This document shows positions 10,841 through 21,030 of a stretch of DNA of 64,000 nt, piece after piece. The notes under the pieces were generated by a model, which had not been told where the DNA came from, did not search any database, and saw only the letters and a list, made by a program, of their open reading frames with translations. The stretch comes from Adenophora triphylla var. japonica (taxonomy: Eukaryota; Streptophyta; Magnoliopsida; Asterales; Campanulaceae). Within the stretch, counting starts at the first letter, position 1. Each line of letters starts with the position of its first letter. A program made the translations under genes and the position numbers. Location of the stretch: positions 242,501 to 306,500 of the forward strand of contig JAFEMH010002502.1 in NCBI GenBank assembly GCA_022495995.1. Direction: 5' to 3'.

Positions 10841-11632
10841 TGATTACCGTAACATTCTCCGACCAAGATTTCCGCTTTCTTCCCACTTCTAAGACCCCTC
10901 AAATTCCTCCTAGAAATGACATGTTTTTCCGTGGGCTCTTTCAGCAACTGTAGCTGAGGCATCTTGTTCTTGATCAATCTTTAATCAACCTTGAAGAAAA
11001 TCAATCAAGCAAGAAACTTAAACCATTTGCAGTTGACTACTGGAAAGTGAGCATGCAAAATCAAAACAAAGGCGCATATGGATAAAACCACAAATACCGA
11101 CAAAAATAAGTTTTAATGAAACAACTTAAGATTGAAATTCAGGAATAATTTTCACCTGCACCAAAAACATAGAAATTCTCGCATTAATTACTCCGTCCCA
11201 AAATGAATGATCAATTGATCTTGATCAAAAGTAAATTTGAAAAAAATAAATAAAAAAATTGGTCATTCATTTTATCAAGAGCAATTTTTGAAAATATTTG
11301 GACATTTATTTTGGAACGGAGATAGTAATTTATTGGGCTACCGTAACATTATCCGACCAAGATTTCAGCTTTCTTCCCTCTTCTACCACCCCTCAAATTC
11401 CTCCTGGAAATGACATGTTTATCCGTGGGCTCTTTCAGCAATTGCAGCTGAGGCATCTTGTTCTTGATCAATCTTTAATTAACCTTGAAGAAAATCAATC
11501 AAGCAAGAAACTTAAACCATTTGCAGGTGACTACTGGAAAGTGAGCATGCAAAATCAAAACAATGGCGCATATGGATAAAACCACAAATACCGACAAAAA
11601 ATAAGTTTTAATGAAACAACTTAAGATTGAAT
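10841..11632. repeat. Direct duplication of about 290 bp inside the Helitron
   Basis: 10841-11135 and 11336-11632 are about 93% alike by eye (period about 495 bp). Both start TACCGTAACATT and end near AACAACTTAAGATTG. The first copy leads into the ARGONAUTE N-domain exon. The third MITE lies between the copies. The longest open frame in the second copy (11298-11579, plus) has no recognised product. Confidence 0.85.
11189..11327. mobile_element. Stowaway-like MITE
   Basis: Left end TACTCCGTCCCAAAATG and right end TTTTGGAACGGAGATAGTA form an imperfect terminal inverted repeat with TA borders; 139 bp. It lies between the two copies of the internal Helitron duplication. Confidence 0.75.
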
Positions 11633-11639
11633 TCAGAAT

Positions 11640-12250
11640 TAGGGTTCAGTTCCATATTAGAGATTTCAAATTTAGGGTAAAAGATTGAAATTTCTAATAT
11701 GAAATTGAAGCCCTAATTTTGAGTTTGGAAAAGGTCGAATTTGGGGGGAAATGGTGAAATTGAAATCACAAGTTAGAGAGATTTAGAGTAAAGCCTTTAC
11801 CTTCATGACCTTGACGATGGAGATGGTGGTTATGCTGAAGCAAATAAATGGGTTACATGCAGGGAAGCAAGCATGGCAAAAGAGAAAAGAGAGAAGCTAG
11901 AGAGAGAGAGAGAGAGCGGCTCCACGGAAGAAGAGAGAGGGGACGGCGACCATGTCAGAAGAGAGGAGGAGGCGGCGACGGCGACGGCGTTGGTTGCAGC
12001 AGAGGGCGGGGATGTGTTTGAGGAAGAGGGAGTGACACCGGAGAGGGAGGAGAGAGAGAGAGAGAGAAGAGAAGAAACGAATTATGGAATATAAAAGGAC
12101 ATTTTATTTTGTACTATATATATGCATGAAGGTAGTTTGGGGATTTAGAAAATGGTGAAAGGGGTGTATTCAGTAATTAATATTAGGGGAGAATGAATCT
12201 AGTCTCTTTTCAATCTAGGTGCTAGTTTAAGCAGGAAAATAGGGGTGTAC
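11640..12250. other. Helitron 5' part without a recognised gene; GA-rich tract
   Basis: GA microsatellite-like tracts at 11880-11920 and 12040-12072, plus a purine-rich segment, produce a Glu/Arg-rich open frame (11873-12094, plus) that I take as low-complexity. It may derive from the 5' region of the captured gene. An inverted repeat (TTAGGGTTCAG... to ...AGCCCTAATTTTGAG, 11637-11725) is also visible. No other feature. Confidence 0.4.
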
Positions 12251-12251
12251 T

Positions 12252-12288
12252 GAAGTGCTTTGCACTTCAACTTTTATATAGTTATAGA
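12252..12288 (-). other. Helitron 5' terminus
   Basis: On minus it begins TCTATAACTATATAAAAG, followed by the perfect 17 bp hairpin sequence GAAGTGCAAAGCACTTC (12268-12252). The TC start and AT-rich lead fit Helitron 5' ends. Confidence 0.85.
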
Positions 12289-13136
12289 TGTGTACGTGGA
12301 ATTAAAACTTCATTATCTTGTTCTTTTAATTCATATAATGACCATTCCAATCCTGCTAATTCTTTTGGGTCAATTTTAGTTGGTTCTATCATTTGTATTG
12401 ATTTTGATTCTATAGTGTTCACTATTCTTTCTATATTAACTTTATATTTCATACTTGATTTGTTATTAGCTTTTCCTAAAACTCCTATACTAATTACAAT
12501 ATTGTTACCTTCGTAATTTTCATATCCTTTAGTTTGTAACACAATTTTAATGTTTTGTAAATCTTTAATATCTTTTAAAATTTCGGGTGTACAATAAAAT
12601 AACGTTGTATTTTGACTTAAATCTACTTCCATCCCTGAAATTATAGTTTTTTTTTTAATTTTGTTTTCCATGATTTATTTAATAATAATGCTATAATTTA
12701 GTTCCTAAATTTTTTCTACCTAAAGCTTTTATTCCAATAACAACTAATCCTATATGTGCAAAATATTTTCCTGATTGTTTAATTCTCTATATAGTTTCTG
12801 GTGAAAATAAATTTATTGCAATAGTTATGTTAACTACTCTAGACTTTATTCTCTGCTACTCTTAATTAAAATTGTATTAATATTTAATTTGTCTGTTTGA
12901 TATAAAATTCTAGGATTTAAAATATGTAGCTAATGTTGATTATATAAATCAATATTTCTGTCTAAATCTATTTCTTCTTCTAGTTGAACCGTGTGTTGAG
13001 AACTATTTGATCATGGTCCTCTTCTTAATATTCTGTTTAAAAAACTATCTGAACTAATTATATCTTGTATATTACTAGTTGAGTTCCTAACTTCCTGTAT
13101 TGTCCTGCTTCTACCTAAAAAACTTTTGTTATTCAT

Positions 13137-13489
13137 TTTCGGGATATCCAATGTGTATAAAGTAACAGTTTTCTATTAATTTTTATTTCTTCTCCAAGAC
13201 TTAGTTTATTAATACCTTCAATAATTTTATCTAAATCTTCGTATATACTTTTCTAACTAGATGATTCTGGTTTATCTGTTAATTTATTGTTTAATTCAAT
13301 TAATTTGTTTATTTTATTAATTATTTATAATAAAAGACTGTTAATAAAATCAAATAATATAGGACAAGTTCTATCTGCTTTACATGTTCCTGAATATTTA
13401 GTGAAACCTGTAACTTCTTCTTTATTATCGTCTGTTTTATATCTTTTATCGTCTGTTAAGGCTTTTAAATATTCCTCTGTACTTTCCAT
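13137..13489 (-). pseudogene. Small virus ORF upstream of the movement protein
   Basis: It starts at the ATG at 13489 and reads down with two stops to overlap the movement-protein ATG. The product is hydrophilic and Lys/Asp/Glu-rich (KLIELNNKLTDK), with no motif I recognise. By position it corresponds to the ORF2 class of caulimovirids (virion-associated/DNA-binding proteins); this is inference. Confidence 0.5.
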
Positions 13490-13499
13490 TTTAACTTTC

Positions 13500-14035
13500 A
13501 ACAATATTTTTAACTGTTTTTAAAACTCGTTCTAAATATACTACTTGTTTTTCTAATTTTTGTATAAGATCTTTAGTCTCTAAATCTGTTTAGACTTATA
13601 ATTATCTAATAAATAACTTAATTGTTGCATATCTTGTTTACTGGGTATAATTTTCCTAATGTCTTTTAGTTCTTTAATAATTTGATTTGTTTTGATCTTT
13701 AATGTAACTTAGATTTTCTATTAAATTACTTAAAATATCTGTCTTTTTAGTTGTGTAACTGACTAATTTTTCAATTAAATTATTTTTATACTTAAATTGT
13801 TTTTCTAAATTTTCTCCTAAGTTAAAGATTAAATCTGTTAAAATATTTAAATGTATATTGTCTGTTTGTAAACTATGCTAATACTTTTTGTTAACGCGAC
13901 AAACAAAATTATAATTATCTAGAGAAATATTTTTATGCTCTAATTGTAATATTCGAGATTCAGAAATTCCAATTTTTAAACGAAGATAAACTTGAGAAAG
14001 CAATTGTTTTAAAAATTCTATCTCTTAGTATTTTT
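13500..14035 (-). pseudogene. Coiled-coil virus ORF (first ORF)
   Basis: The minus strand here encodes heptad-like Leu/Ile and Lys/Glu-rich stretches (IQKLEKQVVYLERVLKTVK near 13550-13500, and NLGENLEKQFKYKNNLIEKL near 13800), broken by several stops. Its position before ORF2 and the movement protein suggests the first ORF of the virus. No enzymatic motif. Old and inactive. Confidence 0.5.
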
Positions 14036-14040
14036 CCTTA

Positions 14041-14238
14041 ATCCTTAAACTCCCTTTTCAAAAAAAATCATATATCCATTAAAGTTAAAAGCATAACACT
14101 AATAACTGAAAATTGAAAATTGAAAGTCAGTATATACAAAAAGATGGTTTGAATATATCTAGAAAATTTCATCATATACTCTAACTAATATCGGGATAAA
14201 AATGAATTTGCATGTATATGTAACTCTAGTTTCCCACT
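14041..14238. other. AT-rich junction segment, nothing recognised
   Basis: About 200 bp between the two virus blocks. It may be virus intergenic sequence or filler DNA at the rearrangement point. No ORF or repeat seen. Confidence 0.3.
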
Positions 14239-14274
14239 ATCTGTATCGTAATTTTCATTCATTAAACCATACTC
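14239..14274 (-). repeat. 36 bp exact copy of coat-protein sequence at the inversion junction
   Basis: Identical over 36 bp to 8941-8976 (same strand), then joined at 14275 to RNase H sequence in the opposite orientation. It marks a rearrangement breakpoint between virus fragments. Confidence 0.9.
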
Positions 14275-14450
14275 AAGCAATAGTTAGGTTTATGAAAAAT
14301 GATGAAAGTAAAAAGGTTAATATAACAAGATGGATAAATTTACAAAATATTATATAAGGTAGTGGATATAAAATTAATTTTGAACATATAAAAGGGAACA
14401 ACAATACCATTGCTGACATGTTACCTAGAAATTTCAACAAGTTATTTCAT
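14275..14450 (+). pseudogene. RNase H C-terminal part (virus copy 2)
   Basis: It encodes AIVRFMKND, TRWINLQNII, then one in-frame stop and FEHIKGNNNTIADMLPRN, the last RNase H block of caulimovirid pol. Nearly identical to minus-strand 6550-6380. It ends just before the next ORF at 14455. Confidence 0.8.
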
Positions 14451-14454
14451 TCAA

Positions 14455-15610
14455 ATGGATATAGACAGAGGCATGAAAAGGGTAATACACCCTATATAGC
14501 CAAAGAAGAATTTATCAATGAGTATAACATCTAATGAAGAAATACATACATAAAACACAGAACATACATATATCAAATTTACAGGATACAATTTTACACA
14601 CCCTCTAATTTATTCTAACCCATTTCAAGGATTTAGACCTATAATGGAGGTCCAACATTTTAAAAATACACAGTTTTCACAAGCTGGACAAAGTTTTTCA
14701 AAACATACACAGTTTCAACAAAAAACAATTACATTTGGTACTTATACTTTACAAGTTTGCATAGATAGTCAGAAGAAATTCAAACCTATTATAGGAATGG
14801 ATTTAACAGAAAAACATCAATGTCTATTAAATAATCTTTGGCATATACACACTTTACCACATGCCTCTACATTTAAAGTACAAGTTTTAAACTATTTGGG
14901 ATATTATTTTCTAGAACAGTCTCAATAAACCCCAAAGAAGCCTATACATATTTATTTTACACATTATGTTATATTTAAAGGTACTAAAATAGGAATTTTC
15001 AATAAATGGAAGACAATAGATAAATATATATAATGTCTAAACCCCATTTATAAAGGTTTTTACAGTTTTCAAGATGCCATGAACACAACACGTGAACAGT
15101 TTGGCATTAACAAATTTTTTATAGTACCTGAAAAAGTTAAAACATTTTCAGAAATGGCAAAAGTTAATCCTGAACAACAGACAATTAAAGCACATGAAGA
15201 ACTTATTGCTAACCTTCAAGAACAATTGTTACAATCTAGTAAAAATACACAAGTTACACAATTGCAGATTGAAAACAACATTTTAAAACAGAAAATTGCT
15301 ATTCTTAAAGGAAAAAAATACACAATTGTTAAATACTATTGATAGAAAAGAAAACACAATGGTATACAAAAAATTTGAAAGCTTCAAGGCTAGAATGCTT
15401 GACATTCCTTGTAGACATACACTTAAACCAGTTTTGAATCAATTCAAAGAACTGGAACAAATAATTTCACATAAAGTTTGTACAGAATTCCCTACAATTC
15501 TGTATGATCTACAGAAAAATAAATATACATATCACCTTTATAGAATTAAAATACAAAGGTGTTACAGTGGTTGAAAGAATAGACAGTGAAGGAGAGGAAA
15601 CATGGATTCT
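14455..15610 (+). pseudogene. Viroplasmin/transactivator-type ORF (virus copy 2)
   Basis: Starts at the ATG at 14455. After about 155 codons and two early stops comes a short domain (14950-15075: HYVIFKGTKIGIFNKW, then PIYKGFYSFQDA) resembling the RNase H1 N-terminal/viroplasmin fold of caulimovirid inclusion-body proteins, which bind RNA and drive reinitiation of translation. A coiled coil follows (15190-15310, LQEQLLQSSKN, QIENNILKQKIAILK). The end (15296-15600) lies in another frame. Stops near 14926 and 15031 and a frameshift near 15330 inactivate it. Confidence 0.65.
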
Positions 15611-15614
15611 TCTT

Positions 15615-15693
15615 ATGGTAGAAAATACTAGAAAAAGGTTAAAAATGGTCCCATATTAAAATTTCATCTACCCATAATTTTGGCTTTTGTTTA
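15615..15693. other. Chimeric coat-protein fragments, sense then antisense
   Basis: 15615-15648 matches minus-strand 8573-8541 (sense coat fragment encoding VENTRKRLK). 15650-15693 resembles plus-strand 8341-8384 (antisense coat sequence). The two opposite-oriented scraps abut, after the viroplasmin ORF. Confidence 0.65.
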
Positions 15694-15744
15694 TTTACAC
15701 TCAGAAGCCGAAATAACACAAACAATCGACAGTACACAATGGAA

Positions 15745-16007
15745 TTTCTGACATAAGCAATGATGTAAGAAGAAAGGTGGCAAAAATATGGCCGACAACT
15801 TTTTCAAAGTAGCCGACAGCTTTTTGTAAAGATAAAGATTCTTTTTATAAAGTTAGCGGTAGGGCCCATAGTACGTGTCTTTCTTACGCGTGTTATTTTA
15901 TAAAGTTAGTGGTAGGGCCCATTGTACGTGTTTTATTGTTGATAGTGCATTCTTTACGCATTTTGCTTTTTAAAAGTTTTTCTTTTTCAGGGTTATATAA
16001 ACCCTTA
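15745..16007 (+). promoter_or_regulatory. Caulimovirid promoter with as-1-like element and TATA box
   Basis: TGACATAAG and TGATGTAAG (15749-15769) are spaced like the as-1 activating element of the CaMV 35S promoter. A 36 bp direct repeat (15843-15878 and 15896-15931) containing GGTAGGGCCCAT and ACGTGT follows. A TATA box (TATATAA, 15994-16000) sits close to the block's end, and the chromovirus LTR starts at 16008, so the transcription start is lost. Position after the last virus ORF is as expected for the pregenomic RNA promoter. Confidence 0.65.
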
Positions 16008-18086
16008 TGTGGGGACCCCGACCCTGAACCTTAGCTCGTGCCCCGAGCGGGAGGGTCCCCTTACTAGACAAATCACCTAAATAAAAAAAACTTTTGATAC
16101 TTTGAAATATAAAACAAACTTTCATAAGCCGAGATAGAATAACGTCACTTCTCCACGTAGAGATAGGTTTACAAAACCAACTTTATAAAACAACAACCTA
16201 CTTTAGTTACAACATAAACACAAATGAAAACGTTTTACAAAAGAGTTCTATATACAATCTTCAATAGAGTAATATCCAAATGCTACTCCCAACCTACTAA
16301 CTCTAAACATACCCTGACAATCCCAAAAGAAAGCTGTCCAAACTCCTTTCCGGCCTCACTGGTTCAGGCCACATGTCTCAGTGCGATCTAAAATAGTAAA
16401 GGGAGAAGGGGTGAGAATAAATCTCAGCAAGCTATTATGATGCAGCAAGATGCCATATAAGATGCAACACATAACATGGTTTCTCACAACACATTATTAA
16501 AGCGGTAAACACATTACGTTACCTCAGTTTACCTTTCCCGTCTGAACAATATATCGTACAACGTGGGAGTAATAACTCCTTTCTTTTGTGAACTGCTTAG
16601 GCATATTCACATCTTATAATACTCATTTTTCAGAGAACCATATAAGATTACTCGCTATCTGTAAATGCTTTTGGCTAAATATAGAAGCTATCACCCCAAC
16701 TGTGGCCACAGAAAGGGACAATCACAGGTATAATGTAATTCAAACAACTTATAGAACATTTTCCATAACTGATTGAATTCCATTATACCCCTAAACATCA
16801 GCTGATAAACACATTCAAGCACATAAACAGTTACTTGAAAATAAATCCACAATCGGGATATCAATACAACAACATGGTAATATTACTCATGTTCAAACCA
16901 CCACAATAGTGCAACTTATGATTTCATACACTATTGAACCAACAAACCATAATATGTAACCAAACATTGGCACAATATAACATAAATAAGCCTTACATGT
17001 CACACACAACAATGCTTAACCTCAATAAAATGTTTAAGGTCATTCTACCAAGTCTTTACAAACTTTGGTTAAGTTCCACATTTCTTTCCAACCATTTTCA
17101 AGACAATATTTAAGAACCTTCCCAACATCATTTTGGACAAGGTAGAACATCATTGGATAGCTCATATGTTGTACTAGGATTAGAGTCAATTTGTGTTAAA
17201 AGATGTATTAGATAGCCAGTCTTTATTTGGCGTGCCACTCAAAAGCAGCATGAGTGCACCATAATGCACGTCTCGTTGCCACGACTGGGGGAAGGGACTG
17301 AAGCTGAGACATCAGTAAGGACTTGTAAAAACATCATTTTTCTCATACTCTTTCACCTCAACTCAGCAATACCAACCAAAACATCATTATAACACTTTCC
17401 CAACCATTTCCACCAATTTCAAACCCAAGTAAAAGGTCCAAATGTGACATGAAACATAAACCCTTCCACCATTTCAACATTTACACATAAATGAACAAGA
17501 TTAGAAGAAAAACATAATAACTTACCCAAAAATAATACGAAAGTGAGAAAACTTTATTCGGATAGTAATGATCCCCTCGATTTCCTCAACATTTAGATGC
17601 GAACAGATCAAAGAACGGAACAACACTTTATTTATGGTGAATTATTGAAGGTTAACCTAGGTTTTTCTTCTTTCTTGAAACAGAGAGAAACTTGGGCTGA
17701 TGATTTTAGGATTATGAGGAAGCTTCTCCACCATGGCTCATAACAATGAGGATATTCATTAAATAAAATTCACTTAGGCTCCTTCATAACTTTAGATGAT
17801 ACAACTAACAACCTTAAGCTTTAATTGCTACACTTAGGCACCTCAACATTTTATAAGTTTATTAATTAAATTTCAACTATACAACTCTTATTTGTTCTAA
17901 TTAGTCATTAAATAATTAAAATAAATTTATTAACATACTTAAAATGCCAAATAAATTATTAAAATATTAAACTAACACTTAAAAATCACAATTATCATAT
18001 AACTCATGAAATGAGATGCAACGCACGCCACACACACACGTGTACAACGCGTGACCAAAATAGTGCCTAGGTTTAGGGTCGTGACA
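16008..18086 (-). repeat. 3' LTR of the chromovirus
   Basis: 2079 bp, reading TGTCACGACCCTAAACC on minus and ending GGTCGGGGTCCCCACA at 16008. It adjoins a polypurine tract at its start, as a 3' LTR should, and is related to the solo LTR at 1460-3927. No gene inside. Confidence 0.9.
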
Positions 18087-18102
18087 CTCACTCCCCCTTA
18101 AA
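18087..18102 (-). other. Polypurine tract
   Basis: Reads TTTAAGGGGGAGTGAG on minus directly before the LTR start TGTCACG; primes plus-strand DNA synthesis in LTR retrotransposons. Confidence 0.8.
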
Positions 18103-18126
18103 GAAAATTTTCCCCAAATTTTAAAT

Positions 18127-19600
18127 TTACTTACTTGAATGTTCAAACAACCATGGATACTTCTCACGCATCTCGAACTCCAACTCCCAAGTGGCTTCCT
18201 CAATGGTATGATTCTTCCACAAAATTTTCACAACCGGAATACTCTTGGTTCTTAGCTCCCGGACTTGTGATTCCATAACTCTCAATGGTTCTTCTACATA
18301 TGACATATCAGACTGAATATCCTCGGGTGGAGAACTCAATACATGCGAAGGATTATAAAGATACTTTTTCAACATAGACACATGGAACACGTCATGAAGA
18401 GAAGAAAGAGATGGGGGTAAAGCTAGTCTATATGCTAAGTCGCCAATCTAACTTCAAATGGACCAACAAACCTCGGTGCCAATTTACCTTTGTTGCCAAA
18501 TCTCTTAATTCCCGTCCTCAGAGAAATTTTCAAAAACACAAAATCCCCGACTTGAAATGACAAATCCCTTCTTCTGTTGTCGGCGTAGCTTTTCTATCAA
18601 CTTTGAGCCGTCTTCAATCTGTCTCGAATCACTTTAATCTTTGCCGTTGAATCCCGAACCAAATCTGGACCCCAAAGTCTTTCTTCACCAACCTCGTCCC
18701 AACAAATTGGAGATCGACACTTCCTCCCATACAATGCTTCATACGATGCCATTTCAATGCTGGACTGATAACTGTTATTATACGCAAACTCAACCAAAGG
18801 AAAATGATCTTCCCAAGATGAGTGGAAATCCATCACACACGCACGTAACATGTCCTCAAGAATCTGGATAGTCCTCTTTGTCTGCCCCTCTGTCTGAGGA
18901 TGAAATGTCATACTGAAACTTAACTTGGAACTCAAATCCTCGTGCAAAGCCTTCCAAAATCGTGATGTGAATCTTGGATCCCGATCTGATACAATGTTGA
19001 CTGGTACTCCATGAAGTCGAACAATCTCTCGCATATACAGTTGTGCTAACTTCTTCATCGAATACTTCATTGATACAGGTCAAAAATGAGCCGACTTGGT
19101 CAATCTATCCACTATTACCCAAATGGCATCCATCTTCTTTGATGTAGGAGGTAGTCCAGTCACAAAATCCATCGCAATACCTTCCCATTTCCATTCCAGA
19201 ATATCCAACGGTTGAAGTAACCCCACAGGTCTTTGATGCTCGACTTTGATTTGTTGGCAAGTTAAACACTTTGATACAAACTCCGCAATTTCCTCTTCAT
19301 TCCATTCCACCAATAACCCCTCTTCAAGTCTTGATACATCTTCGTGCTTCCCGGATGAATCGCAAATCTTGATTTATGGCCTTCCTCTAAAACTTGCCTT
19401 TTGATATCTTATGAAGACGGTACACAAATTCTGCCTTTGAAAGTCAAAATCCCATCTTTATTTAATACAAACTCTCCGGCCCTTCCATCTTGTAATTGTC
19501 CCAAAATCTTCTTCAATTCAGAATCATTTTGTTGAGCTTTCTTAAGGTCTCCATACAAGGTAGGTATAGCTCAGAAATTCGCAAACAACATCTCATCTTG
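18127..19600 (-). pseudogene. Chromovirus integrase with chromodomain-like C-terminus
   Basis: Zinc-binding part in 19600-19250 (ending [14 protein letters not shown], the CC pair). Core 19230-18600: [11 protein letters not shown] (Asp), IVSDRDPRFTSRFW (Asp), then HPQTEGQTKRTIQ where the catalytic Glu position (normally GQSER) reads Lys. A chromodomain-like tail with KILWKNHTIEEATWE lies at 18390-18127, usual for Tekay/chromoviruses. Frames change near 19380, 19080, 18597 and 18400. Integrase would insert the DNA copy; this one is dead. Confidence 0.85.
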
Positions 19601-20307
19601 TTACTCACGGGACATCAAAGTTGAAAAGTAAGCCTTTCGGCTAATCGCATCCGCAACCACATTAGCTTTCCCCGGATGGTAGGAAATGACACAATCATAA
19701 TCTTTCAATAATTCCAACCATCGCCTCTGCCTATTATTCAATTCCTTCTGAGTAAACAAGTACTTTAAACTCTTATGATCGGTAAAATTCTCAAATTTAT
19801 GTTTCCACTTATGCAACGCAAAAATAATCGCAACCAACTCCATGTCGTGAGTAGGATAATTCTGCTCTGCCGGTGTTAACTTCCTCGAAGCATAAGCTAT
19901 CACTCTTCCATTCTTCATAAGAACACAACCCAAACCTTCCTTTGACGCATCACTGAAAATACAAAATTCTCACATCCATCAGGTAAGGTAAGGATCGGCG
20001 TTATAGTCAGTATCTTCTTCAACTCTGCGAAACTGGCTTCACACTTAGCATCCCACAAAAATGATACATCCTTCCGAGTCAACTTAGTCAACGAAGTTTC
20101 AATCCTCGAAAACCCTTCAATAAATCTTCGGTAGTACCCCACCAACCCCAGAAAACTACGGACTTCGGTCACTATCGAAGGTTGTTTCCAGTTGACCGCG
20201 GCCTCAATCTTCAAAGGATCAACGGCAATACCCGAACTTGAAACTACATGACCCAAGAATGAAATCTGCTCGAGCCAAAATTCACACTTGCTAAACTTCA
20301 CAAACAA
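19601..20307 (-). pseudogene. Chromovirus RT connection and RNase H
   Basis: 20307-19915 carries the RT thumb/connection ([17 protein letters not shown], then [16 protein letters not shown]). 19933-19601 carries RNase H ([20 protein letters not shown] with catalytic Glu, [10 protein letters not shown] with Asp, and [11 protein letters not shown]). A 1 nt frameshift near 19930 separates them, and a TAG at 20305 separates them from the RT. Confidence 0.85.
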
Positions 20308-21030
20308 CTATTTCTCATGAAGAATAGACAACACAATTCGTAAATGGTTCTCATGATCTTCTCGGGACTTTGAATAAACAAGGATGTCATCAATAAATAC
20401 TACAACAAAGCTATCAAGATAAGGCTTGAAAATTCTATTCATCATATCCATAAACACCACCAGTGCATTTGTCAACCCAAAAGGCATAACAACAAACTCG
20501 TAATGGCCATACCTTGTTCTGAAAGCTGTCTTGGAGATATCATCTGGTTGGATCTTCAACTGATGGTATCCACTACGCAAGTCAAGCTTGGAATATATCA
20601 CGAAATCTTGGAGTTGATCAAATAAGTCATCAATATGCGGAAGAGGATACTTGTTCTTGAAGGTAGCTTAATTCAACAATCTATAGTCGATACATAATCG
20701 CAAGGTGCCATCTTTCTTTCTTACGAACAAGACCGGTGCCCCCCACGGTGAATCCCTTGGACGGATAAAGCCTCTATCCAATAACTCTTGCAATTGAATC
20801 TTCAACTCCTTCAACTCAGTCGGTGCCATTCTATAAGGTGCTTTTGATATTGGTGTAGTACCTGGCACTAAGTCAATACAAAATTCCACTTCCCTATCTG
20901 GTGGCATGGAATACTCCGTTGAAAACACATCTACAAATTCACTCACAACAGGTACATGCGATAATTCGGGTGACTTCTTACTTGAGTCTAGAGCATAAGC
21001 CAAGTAACCATCACACCCTTTAGACAACAA
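20308..21030 (-). pseudogene. Chromovirus reverse transcriptase
   Basis: Contains [33 protein letters not shown] (then a TAA at 20665), [22 protein letters not shown] and the active site [11 protein letters not shown]. The family consensus is otherwise well kept; one stop and lost start context make it non-functional. Confidence 0.88.

Larger units (their letters stand above)
9201..10886 (-). pseudogene. Captured ARGONAUTE gene fragment (N, L1 and PAZ exons)
   Basis: Five minus-strand exons in the correct order match plant ARGONAUTE of the AGO1/5/10 type. 10886-10720 is the N domain (VEVLKVFDIFMKELASQR). 10632-10505 covers GKRLESWLGCYQK and KPTQMGLSLNI, with a 1 nt shift between them. 10200-10085 has STAFIEPLPVIDFVSQLL. 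9610-9475 has [20 protein letters not shown]. 9370-9205 is the PAZ start ([23 protein letters not shown]). Introns with splice-like borders remain, so the capture was from genomic DNA. MID and PIWI domains are absent, so no slicer activity is possible. Two MITEs lie in the introns. Confidence 0.88.
9070..12288 (-). mobile_element. Non-autonomous Helitron carrying ARGONAUTE exons
   Basis: On the minus strand the 5' end is TCTATAACTATATAAAAG (from 12288) and the 3' end is a hairpin (TCCGTGC stem, 7 nt loop) followed by TGTAACACTAG ending at 9070. These are the TC...CTAG termini and subterminal hairpin of Helitrons. It sits between A (9069) and T (12289), the expected AT target, with no duplication; removing it rejoins the virus movement-protein frame. 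No Rep/helicase is present. It carries ARGONAUTE gene pieces, three Stowaway-like MITEs and a 270-300 bp internal duplication. Confidence 0.92.
8988..13136 (-). pseudogene. Movement protein, split by the Helitron (virus copy 1)
   Basis: The ORF starts at the ATG at 13136, overlapping the end of the preceding ORF, and reads down to 12289. It continues in frame after the Helitron (9069 to about 8988), showing a clean insertion. The readable part (12671-12282) has the 30K-type/caulimovirid signature region NIKIVLQTKGYENYEGNNI, comparable to the VQTKGYDMKEG block of such movement proteins. The N-terminal half (13136-12680) has several stops. Movement proteins form tubules through plasmodesmata. 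Confidence 0.7.
6101..14040 (-). mobile_element. Endogenous pararetrovirus (Caulimoviridae), minus-strand block
   Basis: Read on the minus strand from 14040 down, the order is: coiled-coil ORF, small ORF, movement protein, coat protein with two zinc motifs, aspartic protease, RNase H, viroplasmin-type ORF. This is caulimovirid order. The reverse transcriptase is missing (junction near 6655). Frameshifts and stops are frequent, so this is an old, inactive integration. A Helitron splits it at 9070-12288 and the hAT element cuts it at 6101. No genus is assigned: the Cys motifs point to the badnavirus/tungrovirus side, whereas a viroplasmin ORF is not typical of badnaviruses. Confidence 0.85.
14275..16007 (+). 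mobile_element. Endogenous pararetrovirus, inverted plus-strand block
   Basis: It contains, in virus order, the RNase H end, the viroplasmin-type ORF and a promoter region ending in a TATA box. It is the same virus type as the minus block: RNase H and the ORF start align with 6655-6101. It begins at the 14274/14275 junction and is cut by the chromovirus LTR at 16008. Confidence 0.85.

Noticed and set aside
11873..12094. Glu/Arg-rich 73-codon frame in the Helitron
   Set aside because: GA microsatellite-like DNA; no family resemblance, no frame support from ARGONAUTE.
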